Positions 27,081-34,582 of a DNA stretch of 64,000 nt are shown one piece after another. Under the pieces are notes generated by a model. That model saw nothing but the letters and a program-made list of their open reading frames with translations. It did no database searches and had not been told where the DNA came from. The DNA is taken from positions 1 through 64,000 of the forward strand of contig NZ_JACJUU010000001.1 in NCBI RefSeq assembly GCF_014237865.1. Direction: 5' to 3'. The stretch is from Pusillimonas minor. Lineage in GTDB: Bacteria; Pseudomonadota; Gammaproteobacteria; Burkholderiales; Burkholderiaceae_B. Numbering within the stretch: the first letter of the stretch is position 1; each line of letters begins with the position of its first letter. The translations under genes and the position numbers were made by a program.

Positions 27081-27932
27081 TTAAATGCCCTTGCCCTTGA
27101 CCTGCTGCCCGGTCGACAGGAACGTAAACAGATCATGTGCGAAAGCGTCGAGTTGTGCCAGATACACCCGATTAGTGCGCACAAATGCGTTATAAGCCAG
27201 CACAGCGGGGATCGCCACCGCCAGGCCCAGGCCGGTCATGACCAGCGCCTCGCCCACCGGGCCCGCGATACGATTCACCGACACGCCATCAGACAAGCCA
27301 ATGCCAATCAAAGCGTGGTACACGCCCCACACCGTACCAAACAGACCAACAAACGGTGCTGTTGAGCCAATTGAGGCCAGCACCGTCAGACCATTTTCCA
27401 GCCTGGCTGTTTCTTCATCGATGACTTTGCGTATGGTGCGCGTGACAAACGCGCTAGTCGAACCCTTTTCTTCGAGTCTAACCGCGCCGTATTTGACGTG
27501 GTGATTACGTGCATGAATGGCATGGCTGGCCAAATGCGAAAACGGTTCGGCTGCACCATGCGTGGCGATCTCGTTTTCGACTTGCTCCAGCGAACTGGCG
27601 GCCCAGAATTGTTGCAAAAACCGGCTGGACAACCGACGAATGCGCCAATTAGACAGCGACTTCACAAAAATAAGATACCAGCTGACCAGGGACATCAACA
27701 CCAGAATGGCAAACAACGTCTTACCGACCACATCGGTTTGCGCGACAAAATGCAGCACGCCTGGGGGCTCGGCAGCTGCGGGCGCGGCGGCCGCACCACT
27801 TTGCAAAAGTTGTGCAGACCCCTCAATAATAGCGGTCCCCTCTTGCACTAACTGCCCCACCCCGGTCACGGTCGCAGCATCTTGCGTCACCTGCGCAAGC
27901 AATATCCATGCGGTTTGCAGTAAATCAGACAT
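27081..27932 (-). CDS. exbB: ExbB-type MotA/TolQ/ExbB proton channel protein
   Basis: 283 residues. An N-terminal extension of about 60 residues, rich in Ala, precedes the first helix (TLFAILVLMSLVSWYLIFV). Two C-terminal helices follow: LTVLASIGSTAPFVGLFGTVWGVYHALIGIG and EALVMTGLGLAVAIPAVLAYNAFV. The GLFGTVWGV motif is characteristic. It lies between tonB and exbD. Confidence 0.93.
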   Translation of the reverse strand: MSDLLQTAWILLAQVTQDAATVTGVGQLVQEGTAIIEGSAQLLQSGAAAAPAAAEPPGVLHFVAQTDVVGKTLFAILVLMSLVSWYLIFVKSLSNWRIRRLSSRFLQQFWAASSLEQVENEIATHGAAEPFSHLASHAIHARNHHVKYGAVRLEEKGSTSAFVTRTIRKVIDEETARLENGLTVLASIGSTAPFVGLFGTVWGVYHALIGIGLSDGVSVNRIAGPVGEALVMTGLGLAVAIPAVLAYNAFVRTNRVYLAQLDAFAHDLFTFLSTGQQVKGKGI

Positions 27933-27940
27933 ACTCGTTC

Positions 27941-28786
27941 CTATAAGACAAAATCAAAGGGGATATCGGCCAGCGCCGGCAAGGCAACGCCGTTTTCTTT
28001 GTAAGGTTTAAAGCGTGCCGACTTGGCGGCCTGCAAGGCAGCATCGTCAAGCCGGCTATGACCGGAGGATTTCCGCACACTTACCTGATCGACACTGCCG
28101 GATGGCGAAATCAGTACCCGCACAATGACGCGCCCCGTTTCACCCCGCCGCACAGAAAGGCGCGGGTAGTCAGGGACAGGCCTGCGCCCGGCGTAATCGA
28201 CCTGGCTGACAAAGCGGGGACGATCTGGATCGACAGGTGCGACAGGCGCTTTGGGGGCTGCGGCATCGGGCGCTTTGCCTGTGGCAGGCGCAGGCGTTGC
28301 GGGCTCTGCCGCCGGCTTAGGCTTAGGCTTGGGCCGTGGCTTAGGTTGCGGCTTGGGCTCGGGTTTAGGCTTGGGCTTTGGTTTAGGTTCGGGCACGACC
28401 ATTTCAGGCTCAGGAACCGGCTCGGGCTCCGGTTCTGGAATAGGCTCTGGCTCCGGTTCTGGAATAGGCTCCGGTTCTGGTTCTGGTTCCGGAATAGGCT
28501 CGGGCTCTGGCTCTACAACGGGCTCTAGTACCGGTTCGGTCATAGCGACGTCTGTGGGTGCAGGCTCGACAAACTCTTCGGCAATTTCAACAAACTGAAT
28601 CGCTGCCGTATCAGGCAGCTCGATGTCGGGCTCGTGATCGGATGACAGCCATATGGCCGCAGCAACAGCCAAATGCACCCCCACCATACCGCCAATGGCA
28701 GCAACTTTCAGAAAGGCAGAGTGATATTCAGGACCAGCGGAACGCAGCGGCATTGGCGACAACAACGGTAAACGAAATGGGAACAA
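27941..28786 (-). CDS. tonB: TonB energy transducer
   Basis: 281 residues: one N-terminal helix ([20 protein letters not shown]), a long Pro-Glu then Pro-Lys repeat region spanning roughly residues 85-165, and a C-terminal TonB domain ([42 protein letters not shown]). It spans the periplasm and passes energy from ExbBD to outer-membrane receptors, chiefly for iron. No receptor gene is in the window. A Fur-like box lies 73 bp upstream of its start. Confidence 0.93.
   Translation of the reverse strand: MFPFRLPLLSPMPLRSAGPEYHSAFLKVAAIGGMVGVHLAVAAAIWLSSDHEPDIELPDTAAIQFVEIAEEFVEPAPTDVAMTEPVLEPVVEPEPEPIPEPEPEPEPIPEPEPEPIPEPEPEPVPEPEMVVPEPKPKPKPKPEPKPQPKPRPKPKPKPAAEPATPAPATGKAPDAAAPKAPVAPVDPDRPRFVSQVDYAGRRPVPDYPRLSVRRGETGRVIVRVLISPSGSVDQVSVRKSSGHSRLDDAALQAAKSARFKPYKENGVALPALADIPFDFVL
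28419..28511 (-). repeat. Imperfect tandem repeat in tonB encoding Pro-Glu runs
   Basis: The near-identical unit GGCTCCGGTTCTGGAATA and shortened forms recur several times (plus-strand reading), encoding [10 protein letters not shown]-type sequence. Such repeats can change length by slippage and so vary the periplasmic reach of TonB. Confidence 0.7.
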
Positions 28787-28858
28787 CCTAAAAAGTACAA
28801 CAGGTTAAATCGACGAAAACAGGACGATTCGCACACAAGCCAATAACAATAACAAAAA

Positions 28859-28873
28859 TGCGAATTATTCGCA
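28859..28873. promoter_or_regulatory. Putative Fur box upstream of tonB
   Basis: TGCGAATTATTCGCA is a perfect 7-1-7 inverted repeat, matching the TGAGAATnATTCTCA form of the Fur site except for one symmetric position in each arm. It lies 73 bp before the tonB start in an AT-rich stretch, where iron-dependent repression of tonB-exbBD would be expected. Confidence 0.65.
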
Positions 28874-29024
28874 ATAAAAATATCGCCAAATTCCTGTGGT
28901 CATCAACTATTTCAATTCATCTTTGACGTGGCGACATCTTGCGCTGAAGACCAAGGCAAACCCATGCGCGCGTCTCTTAACGCGCCAAACACGAAACCTG
29001 CACCGCCCTATTGAACCAACCCGG

Positions 29025-29483
29025 TCAACCGCTTGACGTCGTCTTCAACACACGCACTAAGCCCTTCAGTTGCGTTTGCAGATGCTCGACCTCTTCATCG
29101 CTGAAACCACCCAACATCTCGGCCTCGATACGCGCTACATCATGGTCGCACTGCCGCATTAAGGCTAACCCAGCGTCGGTCAGGCCTATAGGTATCACCC
29201 GCCCCTGCACGGCTTCGGCCTGGCGCGCGATCCAGCCTTTATTAACCATGACATTGACCATTTCGTTAGCCGACTGCGGCGAGACCAGCGACCGCTCGGC
29301 CAACTGCGCATTGGACAAATGGCCATGAGTGCGAAACACGGAAAGCGCCGTATATTGAGCAGCTGTTATGCCATGGTCTGCCAGACGCTCGCGAATTTTA
29401 CGGCTTAGCATCCGATCGAGACGACCGATTAAATAAGCAATGCCGGTGGGCCGCTCTGCAGCCCCCAATTTATTTGTACTCAT
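29025..29483 (-). CDS. MarR-family transcriptional regulator
   Basis: 152 residues. The winged helix-turn-helix (LSNAQLAERSLVSPQSANEMVNVMVNKGWIAR in outline) and wing (GRVIPIGLTDAGLALM) fit MarR dimers. It is transcribed away from the substrate-binding protein gene at 29654, and the 170-bp gap holds two inverted repeats, so it probably controls that promoter and its own. Ligand unknown. Confidence 0.9.
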   Translation of the reverse strand: MSTNKLGAAERPTGIAYLIGRLDRMLSRKIRERLADHGITAAQYTALSVFRTHGHLSNAQLAERSLVSPQSANEMVNVMVNKGWIARQAEAVQGRVIPIGLTDAGLALMRQCDHDVARIEAEMLGGFSDEEVEHLQTQLKGLVRVLKTTSSG

Positions 29484-29546
29484 TATTGTTCTTCTGCTGG
29501 TTAATGAGAGTTGCCGGTTGGATTAACAAAATGTAGTATAAGACCT

Positions 29547-29601
29547 ATGTCAGGTAATCTGATATACCGCCAACTGGTTTACGCACTAAAAATCAGTTGG
29601 C
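29547..29601. promoter_or_regulatory. Two inverted repeats in the marR / SBP divergent region
   Basis: ATGTCAG-GTAAT-CTGATAT (29547-29565, 6 of 7 arm bases match) has the size of a MarR operator. GCCAACTG (29569-29576) and CAGTTGGC (29594-29601) form a perfect 8-bp stem with a 17-nt loop that would lie in the leader of the plus-strand gene. No experimental consensus is known to me for this regulator. Confidence 0.45.
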
Positions 29602-29653
29602 AAGACATCATAAAGCACAGGGACAACCCTGCTCATCCTCGAGGAGACACAAC

Positions 29654-30799
29654 ATGAAACGTATGCTTAAAGGCACCCTGCTGGCTACCGCACTGGGTAT
29701 GGCATTGGCCACTGGCCCCGCACTGGCCGACATTAAAATTGGCGTCGTATTGTCGCTCACAGGCCCAGCCTCTGGCCTGGGCATCCCCGTAAATACGGGC
29801 TTTGCGCTCTGGCCCGACAACATTGCCGGCGAAAAAATCACCTTTATCACCCTGGACGACGGCAGCGACCCGGCCAGGGCCCAAAAAAATGCCGAAAAAC
29901 TCATCACCGAAGATAAAGTCGACCTGATCATCGGCTCCAGCACAACCACACCAGCTATTGCCATGGGCGAAGTCGCTGCAGCCGGCAAAACGGTTCAGCT
30001 GGCAGCTGCCCCTGCCGAATTCCCCGAAGGCAAAGGCAGCTGGACATTCCGCCTGCCCCAATCAACCTCCGTCATGGCGGGTGGCGTCATCGAGCACATG
30101 AAAGCCAATGGCGTTAAATCATTTGCGTTCATTGGCTACAACGACGCTTATGGCGACCTGTGGCTGCGCGACTTAAGCCGCCTGGCCGAACAAGCCGGCA
30201 TCAAAATCACCACAGCCGAGCGCTACGCCCGCGCCGACACCAGCGTTACCGCGCAAGCACTTAAAGCTATTGGCACTAAACCCGACGCCATTCTTATTGT
30301 GGCCTCGGGTAGCGGTGCAGCCATGCCCCACACCACTGTGGTCGACCGCGGCTTTAAAGGCAAGGTCTACCAAACCCACAGCGCGGCCTCGCGCGACCTG
30401 ATTCGCCTGGGCGGTAAAGCCGTCGAAGGCTCTTTCGTAGTGTCGGGCTTGGCGGTACTGCCCGAAGGCTTGCCCGCAGACCACCCGTCCAAAAAATTGG
30501 CCACTGACTTTGTCAACGCCTACGAGGCCAAAAACGGCCCCGGCACACGCAACCAGTTTGCAGCGCACGCCTACGACGCTTACCTTGTCCTGGATAAAGT
30601 CGTACCCGTTGCAATGAAAACGGCCAAACCAGGCACGCCAGAGTTCCGTACGGCACTAAAAGACGCCCTTGAAAACTACGGCAGCATCCCGGTTACTCAA
30701 GGTGTACTTACTTACACCAAAGACGACCACTTTGGCTTTGACGACAAAGCCCAAATGATGCTGACCATCAAAGACGGCGCCTATGCCGCAGCCAAGTAA
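29654..30799 (+). CDS. Branched-chain amino acid-type ABC transporter substrate-binding protein
   Basis: 381 residues from ATG 29654 behind GAGGAG. A signal peptide (LKGTLLATALGMALATGPALA) is followed by a Leu/Ile/Val-type periplasmic binding fold (DIKIGVVLSLTGPASGLGIP, GSSTTTPAIAMGEVAA, FAFIGYNDAYGDLWL). No permease or ATPase gene adjoins, and two terminators follow, so it is an orphan that must work with a transporter encoded elsewhere. Aromatic acids or amino acids are common substrates for this family; the substrate here cannot be told. Confidence 0.92.
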   Translation: MKRMLKGTLLATALGMALATGPALADIKIGVVLSLTGPASGLGIPVNTGFALWPDNIAGEKITFITLDDGSDPARAQKNAEKLITEDKVDLIIGSSTTTPAIAMGEVAAAGKTVQLAAAPAEFPEGKGSWTFRLPQSTSVMAGGVIEHMKANGVKSFAFIGYNDAYGDLWLRDLSRLAEQAGIKITTAERYARADTSVTAQALKAIGTKPDAILIVASGSGAAMPHTTVVDRGFKGKVYQTHSAASRDLIRLGGKAVEGSFVVSGLAVLPEGLPADHPSKKLATDFVNAYEAKNGPGTRNQFAAHAYDAYLVLDKVVPVAMKTAKPGTPEFRTALKDALENYGSIPVTQGVLTYTKDDHFGFDDKAQMMLTIKDGAYAAAK

Positions 30800-30841
30800 G
30801 GCACGCTGGCTTTGCAAGGCCGGAATCAAACCTGGCAACTT

Positions 30842-30873
30842 GCCGGGCGGTAGTTAAAACCGCCCGGCTTTAA
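30842..30873 (+). terminator. Rho-independent terminator after the SBP gene
   Basis: GCCGGGCGG (30842-30850) pairs with CCGCCCGGC (30860-30868), followed by TTTAAAA, 43 bp past the stop. Confidence 0.75.
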
Positions 30874-30899
30874 AAGGCGTGCTTCGCGCCGCCTAACCA

Positions 30900-30930
30900 C
30901 CCCATAAGCGTAATAGCTTATGGGGTTTTT
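30900..30930 (+). terminator. Second rho-independent terminator
   Basis: CCCCATAAGC (30900-30909) and GCTTATGGGG (30916-30925) form a perfect 10-bp stem followed by TTTTT. It is a strong terminator facing the end of the minus-strand channel gene. Confidence 0.85.
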
Positions 30931-31628
30931 CATGGCCTCACGCGTTTCTTTTCACGTTCGTTGAAGTTGTGCACCAACGCCGTAATATAGGCCGTAAAGA
31001 TCGGAAACGTCGTCATGCCCACGACCGCCAACACGGCAGTGCAAATCTTGCCTATCGTTGTGACCGGAATAATATTTGAGCCCACCGTGGTCACGGTCAT
31101 AGACGCCCACCACAAGGCGTCAGGATACGACTTGACCAAGGGGTTAACCCTGACCTCGAACACATAAAATATAAGCGTCTGGAAGTAGCTGATGGCGAAG
31201 AACAAGGCCAAGTACACAATGAACAGGCCAGAAATGCGGTTGCTGACCACCATTTTCACCAACACCGCCAGCGCAATCCCGCCCCGCACTATCGGCAAGA
31301 AGTGAATCACATACAGGGTTTCGCTCGAAAAATCGAACGCAAAGTAATCCACCAGCCAGGCATAAGGCACCGACAACAAGATAAGTATGAAATTTCTGGA
31401 GAAAAACCGCCACCGATCGCGTGCCGTGACCAGCAATAATAAAAAATCAAGCAGGAAGTAAAGACACACCCCCAACTGAATACGGGTGTAAATAGTCTCC
31501 CCCGAGAAGGTGGCATTGGTCAGCGCCTCGAACGAAATACTGGTAATCAAGACCAGCGAGGCCGCTACGCCCAGTAAATTCAACACCTTGGTCATGACGG
31601 TTTTCCAGCGAGGTTCTGTGACGTTCAT
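30930..31628 (-). CDS. Potassium-channel-like membrane protein with altered filter
   Basis: 232 residues from ATG 31628; the frame is open further upstream but runs into the tRNA terminator. There are six likely membrane helices (for example LLGVAASLVLITSISFEAL, LGVCLYFLLDFLLLL, LIFYVFEV) and a pore loop: ALWWASMTVTTVGSNIIPVTT. In canonical K+ channels the filter reads TVGYGD; here it is TVGSN, one residue shorter and lacking YG. The second pore helix (KICTAVLAVVGMTTFPIF) is normal. It could be a non-selective or inactive channel, or a divergent lineage. Confidence 0.8.
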   Translation of the reverse strand: MNVTEPRWKTVMTKVLNLLGVAASLVLITSISFEALTNATFSGETIYTRIQLGVCLYFLLDFLLLLVTARDRWRFFSRNFILILLSVPYAWLVDYFAFDFSSETLYVIHFLPIVRGGIALAVLVKMVVSNRISGLFIVYLALFFAISYFQTLIFYVFEVRVNPLVKSYPDALWWASMTVTTVGSNIIPVTTIGKICTAVLAVVGMTTFPIFTAYITALVHNFNEREKKRVRP

Positions 31629-31702
31629 GGCAAGATAAATTTCAAGCGCAAAACAAGCCAAACCGAAAAACAGCCCATGGCTTTGTTGCAAATTAAACGG
31701 GC

Positions 31703-31735
31703 ATAAAAAAACCACTTGGTAACCCAAGTGGTTTT
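31703..31735 (-). terminator. Terminator of the tRNA-Val gene
   Basis: AAAACCACTTG and CAAGTGGTTTT form a perfect 11-bp stem with a GTAACC loop. On the minus strand a run of seven Ts follows. It lies about 20 bp past the tRNA 3' end. Confidence 0.85.
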
Positions 31736-31754
31736 ATTTTTTACAACGAAGCAT

Positions 31755-31830
31755 TGGTGGGTGCTACAGGGGTCGAACCTGTGACCTACGCCTTGTAAGG
31801 GCGCCGCTCTACCAACTGAGCTAAGCACCC
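31755..31830 (-). tRNA. tRNA-Val (anticodon TAC)
   Basis: On the minus strand the sequence begins GGGTGCTTAGCTCAGTTGGT and ends GCACCCACCA. The 7-bp acceptor stem pairs, the anticodon arm is GCGCC-CTTACAA-GGCGT with TAC at positions 34-36, and the T arm has TTCGACC. The CCA is encoded. It closely resembles E. coli tRNA-Val(UAC). 76 nt. Confidence 0.95.
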
Positions 31831-31968
31831 CTTTGTGCCTGCCAACCTGCTCAAACTTTACTGCCTGAACCTGCTGGCCTTGGGGCCACTTCACTTCGTG
31901 TAACGCGAAAAGAATTATAGCCAACTATTTTTTGTTTTGCAAATGACTTTGCTGGCTATTTTCAACAA

Positions 31969-32241
31969 TTAGTTGACGGCGTCTTTAAGCGCTTTACCAG
32001 GACGGAACTTAGGCACACGTGCTTTCTTGATTTTGATGGCTTCGCCAGTGCGGGGGTTGCGACCTGTGCGCGCAGCGCGCTCGGAAACAGCAAAAGTACC
32101 GAAACCAACCAATGTAACGGTGCCCTTCTTTTTGAGCGTGGTTTTTACCGCACCAATAAAGGCCTCGAGGGCGCGGCCGGCGTCGGCTTTGGACAGGTCG
32201 GCTTTGGTGGAAATGTGCTCGATAAGCTCTGTTTTGTTCAT
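31969..32241 (-). CDS. hupB: DNA-binding protein HU
   Basis: 90 residues starting [20 protein letters not shown]. It has the HU beta-arm ([21 protein letters not shown]) and the [13 protein letters not shown] ending. A histone-like nucleoid protein that binds and bends DNA as a dimer. ATG 32241 is chosen over an in-frame upstream start because it gives the exact family N-terminus. Confidence 0.96.
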   Translation of the reverse strand: MNKTELIEHISTKADLSKADAGRALEAFIGAVKTTLKKKGTVTLVGFGTFAVSERAARTGRNPRTGEAIKIKKARVPKFRPGKALKDAVN

Positions 32242-32542
32242 TAAGGAGTACCCCTGAAAATTATTATCGCCGGGCGGCAAAATGCCCTGCCCGACACCCC
32301 GTTGAAGAAGACAGCACCTGGGCGCTGTTTACCGCATCTGCGTACTGCCAGACACCAAAGCACAAGGCTTTGGCAAGGCCAAACTGCATTAGGCCTTTGA
32401 AAAATAGGCATGTCAAGAAGAGAATACCCGAAAACCCGCACGGACATTGACTTTCAGGACAGTATTTATGCACCGTAATATAAAACCAGCCTTCGCCAAA
32501 TACAAGACCTGAAACGGCCCATACGCATAAAAATTTTCGCAG
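32242..32542 (-). promoter_or_regulatory. Intergenic region with putative HU promoter
   Basis: Between hupB and the PLP-enzyme gene. On the minus strand TTGACA (32416-32411), a 17-nt spacer and CCTAAT (32393-32388) form a plausible sigma-70 promoter about 147 bp before hupB. The remaining sequence shows no gene or convincing terminator. Confidence 0.45.
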
Positions 32543-33781
32543 TTACTTGCCGGCCAATGCCTGTTCGAAATCCTGAATCAGGTCGGCAGTGTCTTCAATA
32601 CCCACCGAAATACGCAACAGGTTGTCTGCGATGCCCATCAAGGCGCGCCGCTCCGGCCCCATCTCGTAGTAAATGGTGTGCGCCACGGGCAAAACCAGCG
32701 TACGGGTATCGCCCAAGTGGGTCGCCAGGACCAGCACACGCAACCTGTTCAAAAACTCGAACACATCCAGATCATCTGACAATTCGACGGCAAGCAAGGC
32801 CCCAAAGTGCTTGCCACCGAATAGGTCAGCGGCCCGATTATGCTGGGCATGCGAGGCCAGCCCAGGGTATTGCACGCGATTGACAAGCGCATGTCCTTCT
32901 AAATAGGACGCCAGCGCCATGGCATTGGCACTGGCTTTTTCCATACGCAACGCCAGGGTCTCGGCGCCCACCGCGATACGGTGCGCCGCATCGGACGACA
33001 ATGTCGCCCCCATGTCGCGCAAACCCTTTTTCTTGATTTGCGTCAGGCCCCACGATGTGGGGTTGCCCTTGCGATAGGGCTCGGCGATGTTGGGGTAGGC
33101 AGACCAGTCATACAAACCCGTGTCGGTGACGGCACCGCCTAGTGCGTTGCCGTGCCCGCCCGTGTACTTGGACAAAGAGTTGACCACCAGCGACGCGCCG
33201 ACATCAATACCACGGCACAACCAGGGCGTTGACAAGGTGCTGTCGAGCACATAAACCAGGCCTTGTTCACGACACCACTGGCCAATACCCTTAAGGTCGG
33301 CAATTTGCGTGCCCGGATTGGCAATAGACTCAGTGAACACCATACGGGTCTCGGGCCGACGCGCCGCCTTGACCTGTTCAATGTCGGTTGCGTCAACCAG
33401 CGTGACCGCCACGCCAAGGTCGGACAGCGTCCCCAGCAAGCTGTTGGTATTGCCAAAAATATACTGACTGGAGATCAGGTGATCGCCTTGTTTAAGCAAC
33501 GTAAAAAACGTGGCCGCCAGCGCGGCCATACCCGTGGCAAAAGAGACGCTGTTGACGCCCCCTTCCATTTGCGTCACTTTGGATTCAAGCGCCGCAGTGG
33601 TGGGGGTGCCTTGTCGGGCATAGGTAAAGCCGGGTTTGCCCTGAAACACAGCCGCCAACTCGCGTGAATCGGCATAGGCGTATTCGGACGACGGGTGTAG
33701 CGGCTTGTGCACCCCGCCGTGCTCGACGCCACCGCGTCGGTCGGAGTGCAATATGGTGGTGGTGAATCCGTTGCTAGACAT
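32543..33781 (-). CDS. Cys/Met metabolism PLP-dependent enzyme (cystathionine gamma-synthase family)
   Basis: 412 residues from ATG 33781. The PLP lysine lies in NSLSKYTGGHGNALGG. Other family marks are the YARQGTPTTAALESKVTQMEGG segment and SFATGMAALAA. It belongs to the gamma-elimination/replacement group (O-acylhomoserine sulfhydrylase, cystathionine synthase or lyase). The exact reaction is not clear from sequence alone; no other methionine genes are near. It is followed at 24 bp upstream by rlmB on the same strand. Confidence 0.88.
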   Translation of the reverse strand: MSSNGFTTTILHSDRRGGVEHGGVHKPLHPSSEYAYADSRELAAVFQGKPGFTYARQGTPTTAALESKVTQMEGGVNSVSFATGMAALAATFFTLLKQGDHLISSQYIFGNTNSLLGTLSDLGVAVTLVDATDIEQVKAARRPETRMVFTESIANPGTQIADLKGIGQWCREQGLVYVLDSTLSTPWLCRGIDVGASLVVNSLSKYTGGHGNALGGAVTDTGLYDWSAYPNIAEPYRKGNPTSWGLTQIKKKGLRDMGATLSSDAAHRIAVGAETLALRMEKASANAMALASYLEGHALVNRVQYPGLASHAQHNRAADLFGGKHFGALLAVELSDDLDVFEFLNRLRVLVLATHLGDTRTLVLPVAHTIYYEMGPERRALMGIADNLLRISVGIEDTADLIQDFEQALAGK

Positions 33782-33804
33782 GAAAAACACTAAAAAATAA
33801 AAAA

Positions 33805-34551
33805 TTATGCGGTGCGCTGGCGTACGGTTTCGTAAAGGCAGACCGCGCTGGCCACACTGACGTTAAGGCTTTCTACCGAACCGGCCATCGGTATGGTGAC
33901 CAGTTCGTCGCAGGTTTCACGCGTCAGACGGCGCATACCCTCGCCTTCGGCGCCCATGACCCAGGCCATGGGCCGACGCGCATCGACAGCATATAAATTG
34001 CTGCTGGCCTGATCATCGGTACCCACAACCCAGATATCACGGTCTTTTAATTGCCGAAGCGTACGAGCAAGATTAGTCACCATCAAGTACGGCACCGTTT
34101 CTGCACCGCCACAAGCCACCCGCTGTACCGTTGCATTGAGCCCGACCGCGCGATCTTTGGGTGCAATGACGGCATGAACGCCTGCCGCATCGGCTGTGCG
34201 CAGACACGCCCCCAGGTTATGCGGGTCGGTCACCCCATCGAGCACCAGAAACAACGGCGTTTCTCCGCGGTCTTCAAGAATGTCGAGTACTTCGTCGACA
34301 TCGACGGCCAACGGGTTGTCTTCGGCTAGCGCCACAACACCCTGATGCCGCGTGCCTTTGGCCAGGCCATCAAGACGCTCGGCAGGCACAGACACCAGCT
34401 TGATTTTTGCAGCTTGCACCTGATCGATAAATGACTGCATGCGCTTGTCGCGCCGAGACGCCTCGATGTAGATTTCTTTGATGGTGGCGGGCGCGTGGCG
34501 CAACCGCGCCACGACTGCGTGAAAACCCGCCAAAACCTGATGGGACGCCAT
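33805..34551 (-). CDS. rlmB: 23S rRNA (guanosine-2'-O)-methyltransferase RlmB
   Basis: 248 residues. An N-terminal substrate-binding domain ([24 protein letters not shown]) is followed by a SpoU knot domain with [48 protein letters not shown] and [14 protein letters not shown]. It methylates G2251 of 23S rRNA. It lies 31 bp behind rnr on the same strand, as the rnr-rlmB pair does in many proteobacteria. Confidence 0.95.
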   Translation of the reverse strand: MASHQVLAGFHAVVARLRHAPATIKEIYIEASRRDKRMQSFIDQVQAAKIKLVSVPAERLDGLAKGTRHQGVVALAEDNPLAVDVDEVLDILEDRGETPLFLVLDGVTDPHNLGACLRTADAAGVHAVIAPKDRAVGLNATVQRVACGGAETVPYLMVTNLARTLRQLKDRDIWVVGTDDQASSNLYAVDARRPMAWVMGAEGEGMRRLTRETCDELVTIPMAGSVESLNVSVASAVCLYETVRQRTA

Positions 34552-34582
34552 AGTATTCCTTGAGTTAGCGACTCAGAACATG

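Noticed and set aside
28251-28598. Open frame on the plus strand with long Gly-Ser runs
   Set aside because: It is the antisense of the Pro-Glu/Pro-Lys repeat of tonB, whose minus-strand frame has clear TonB domains.
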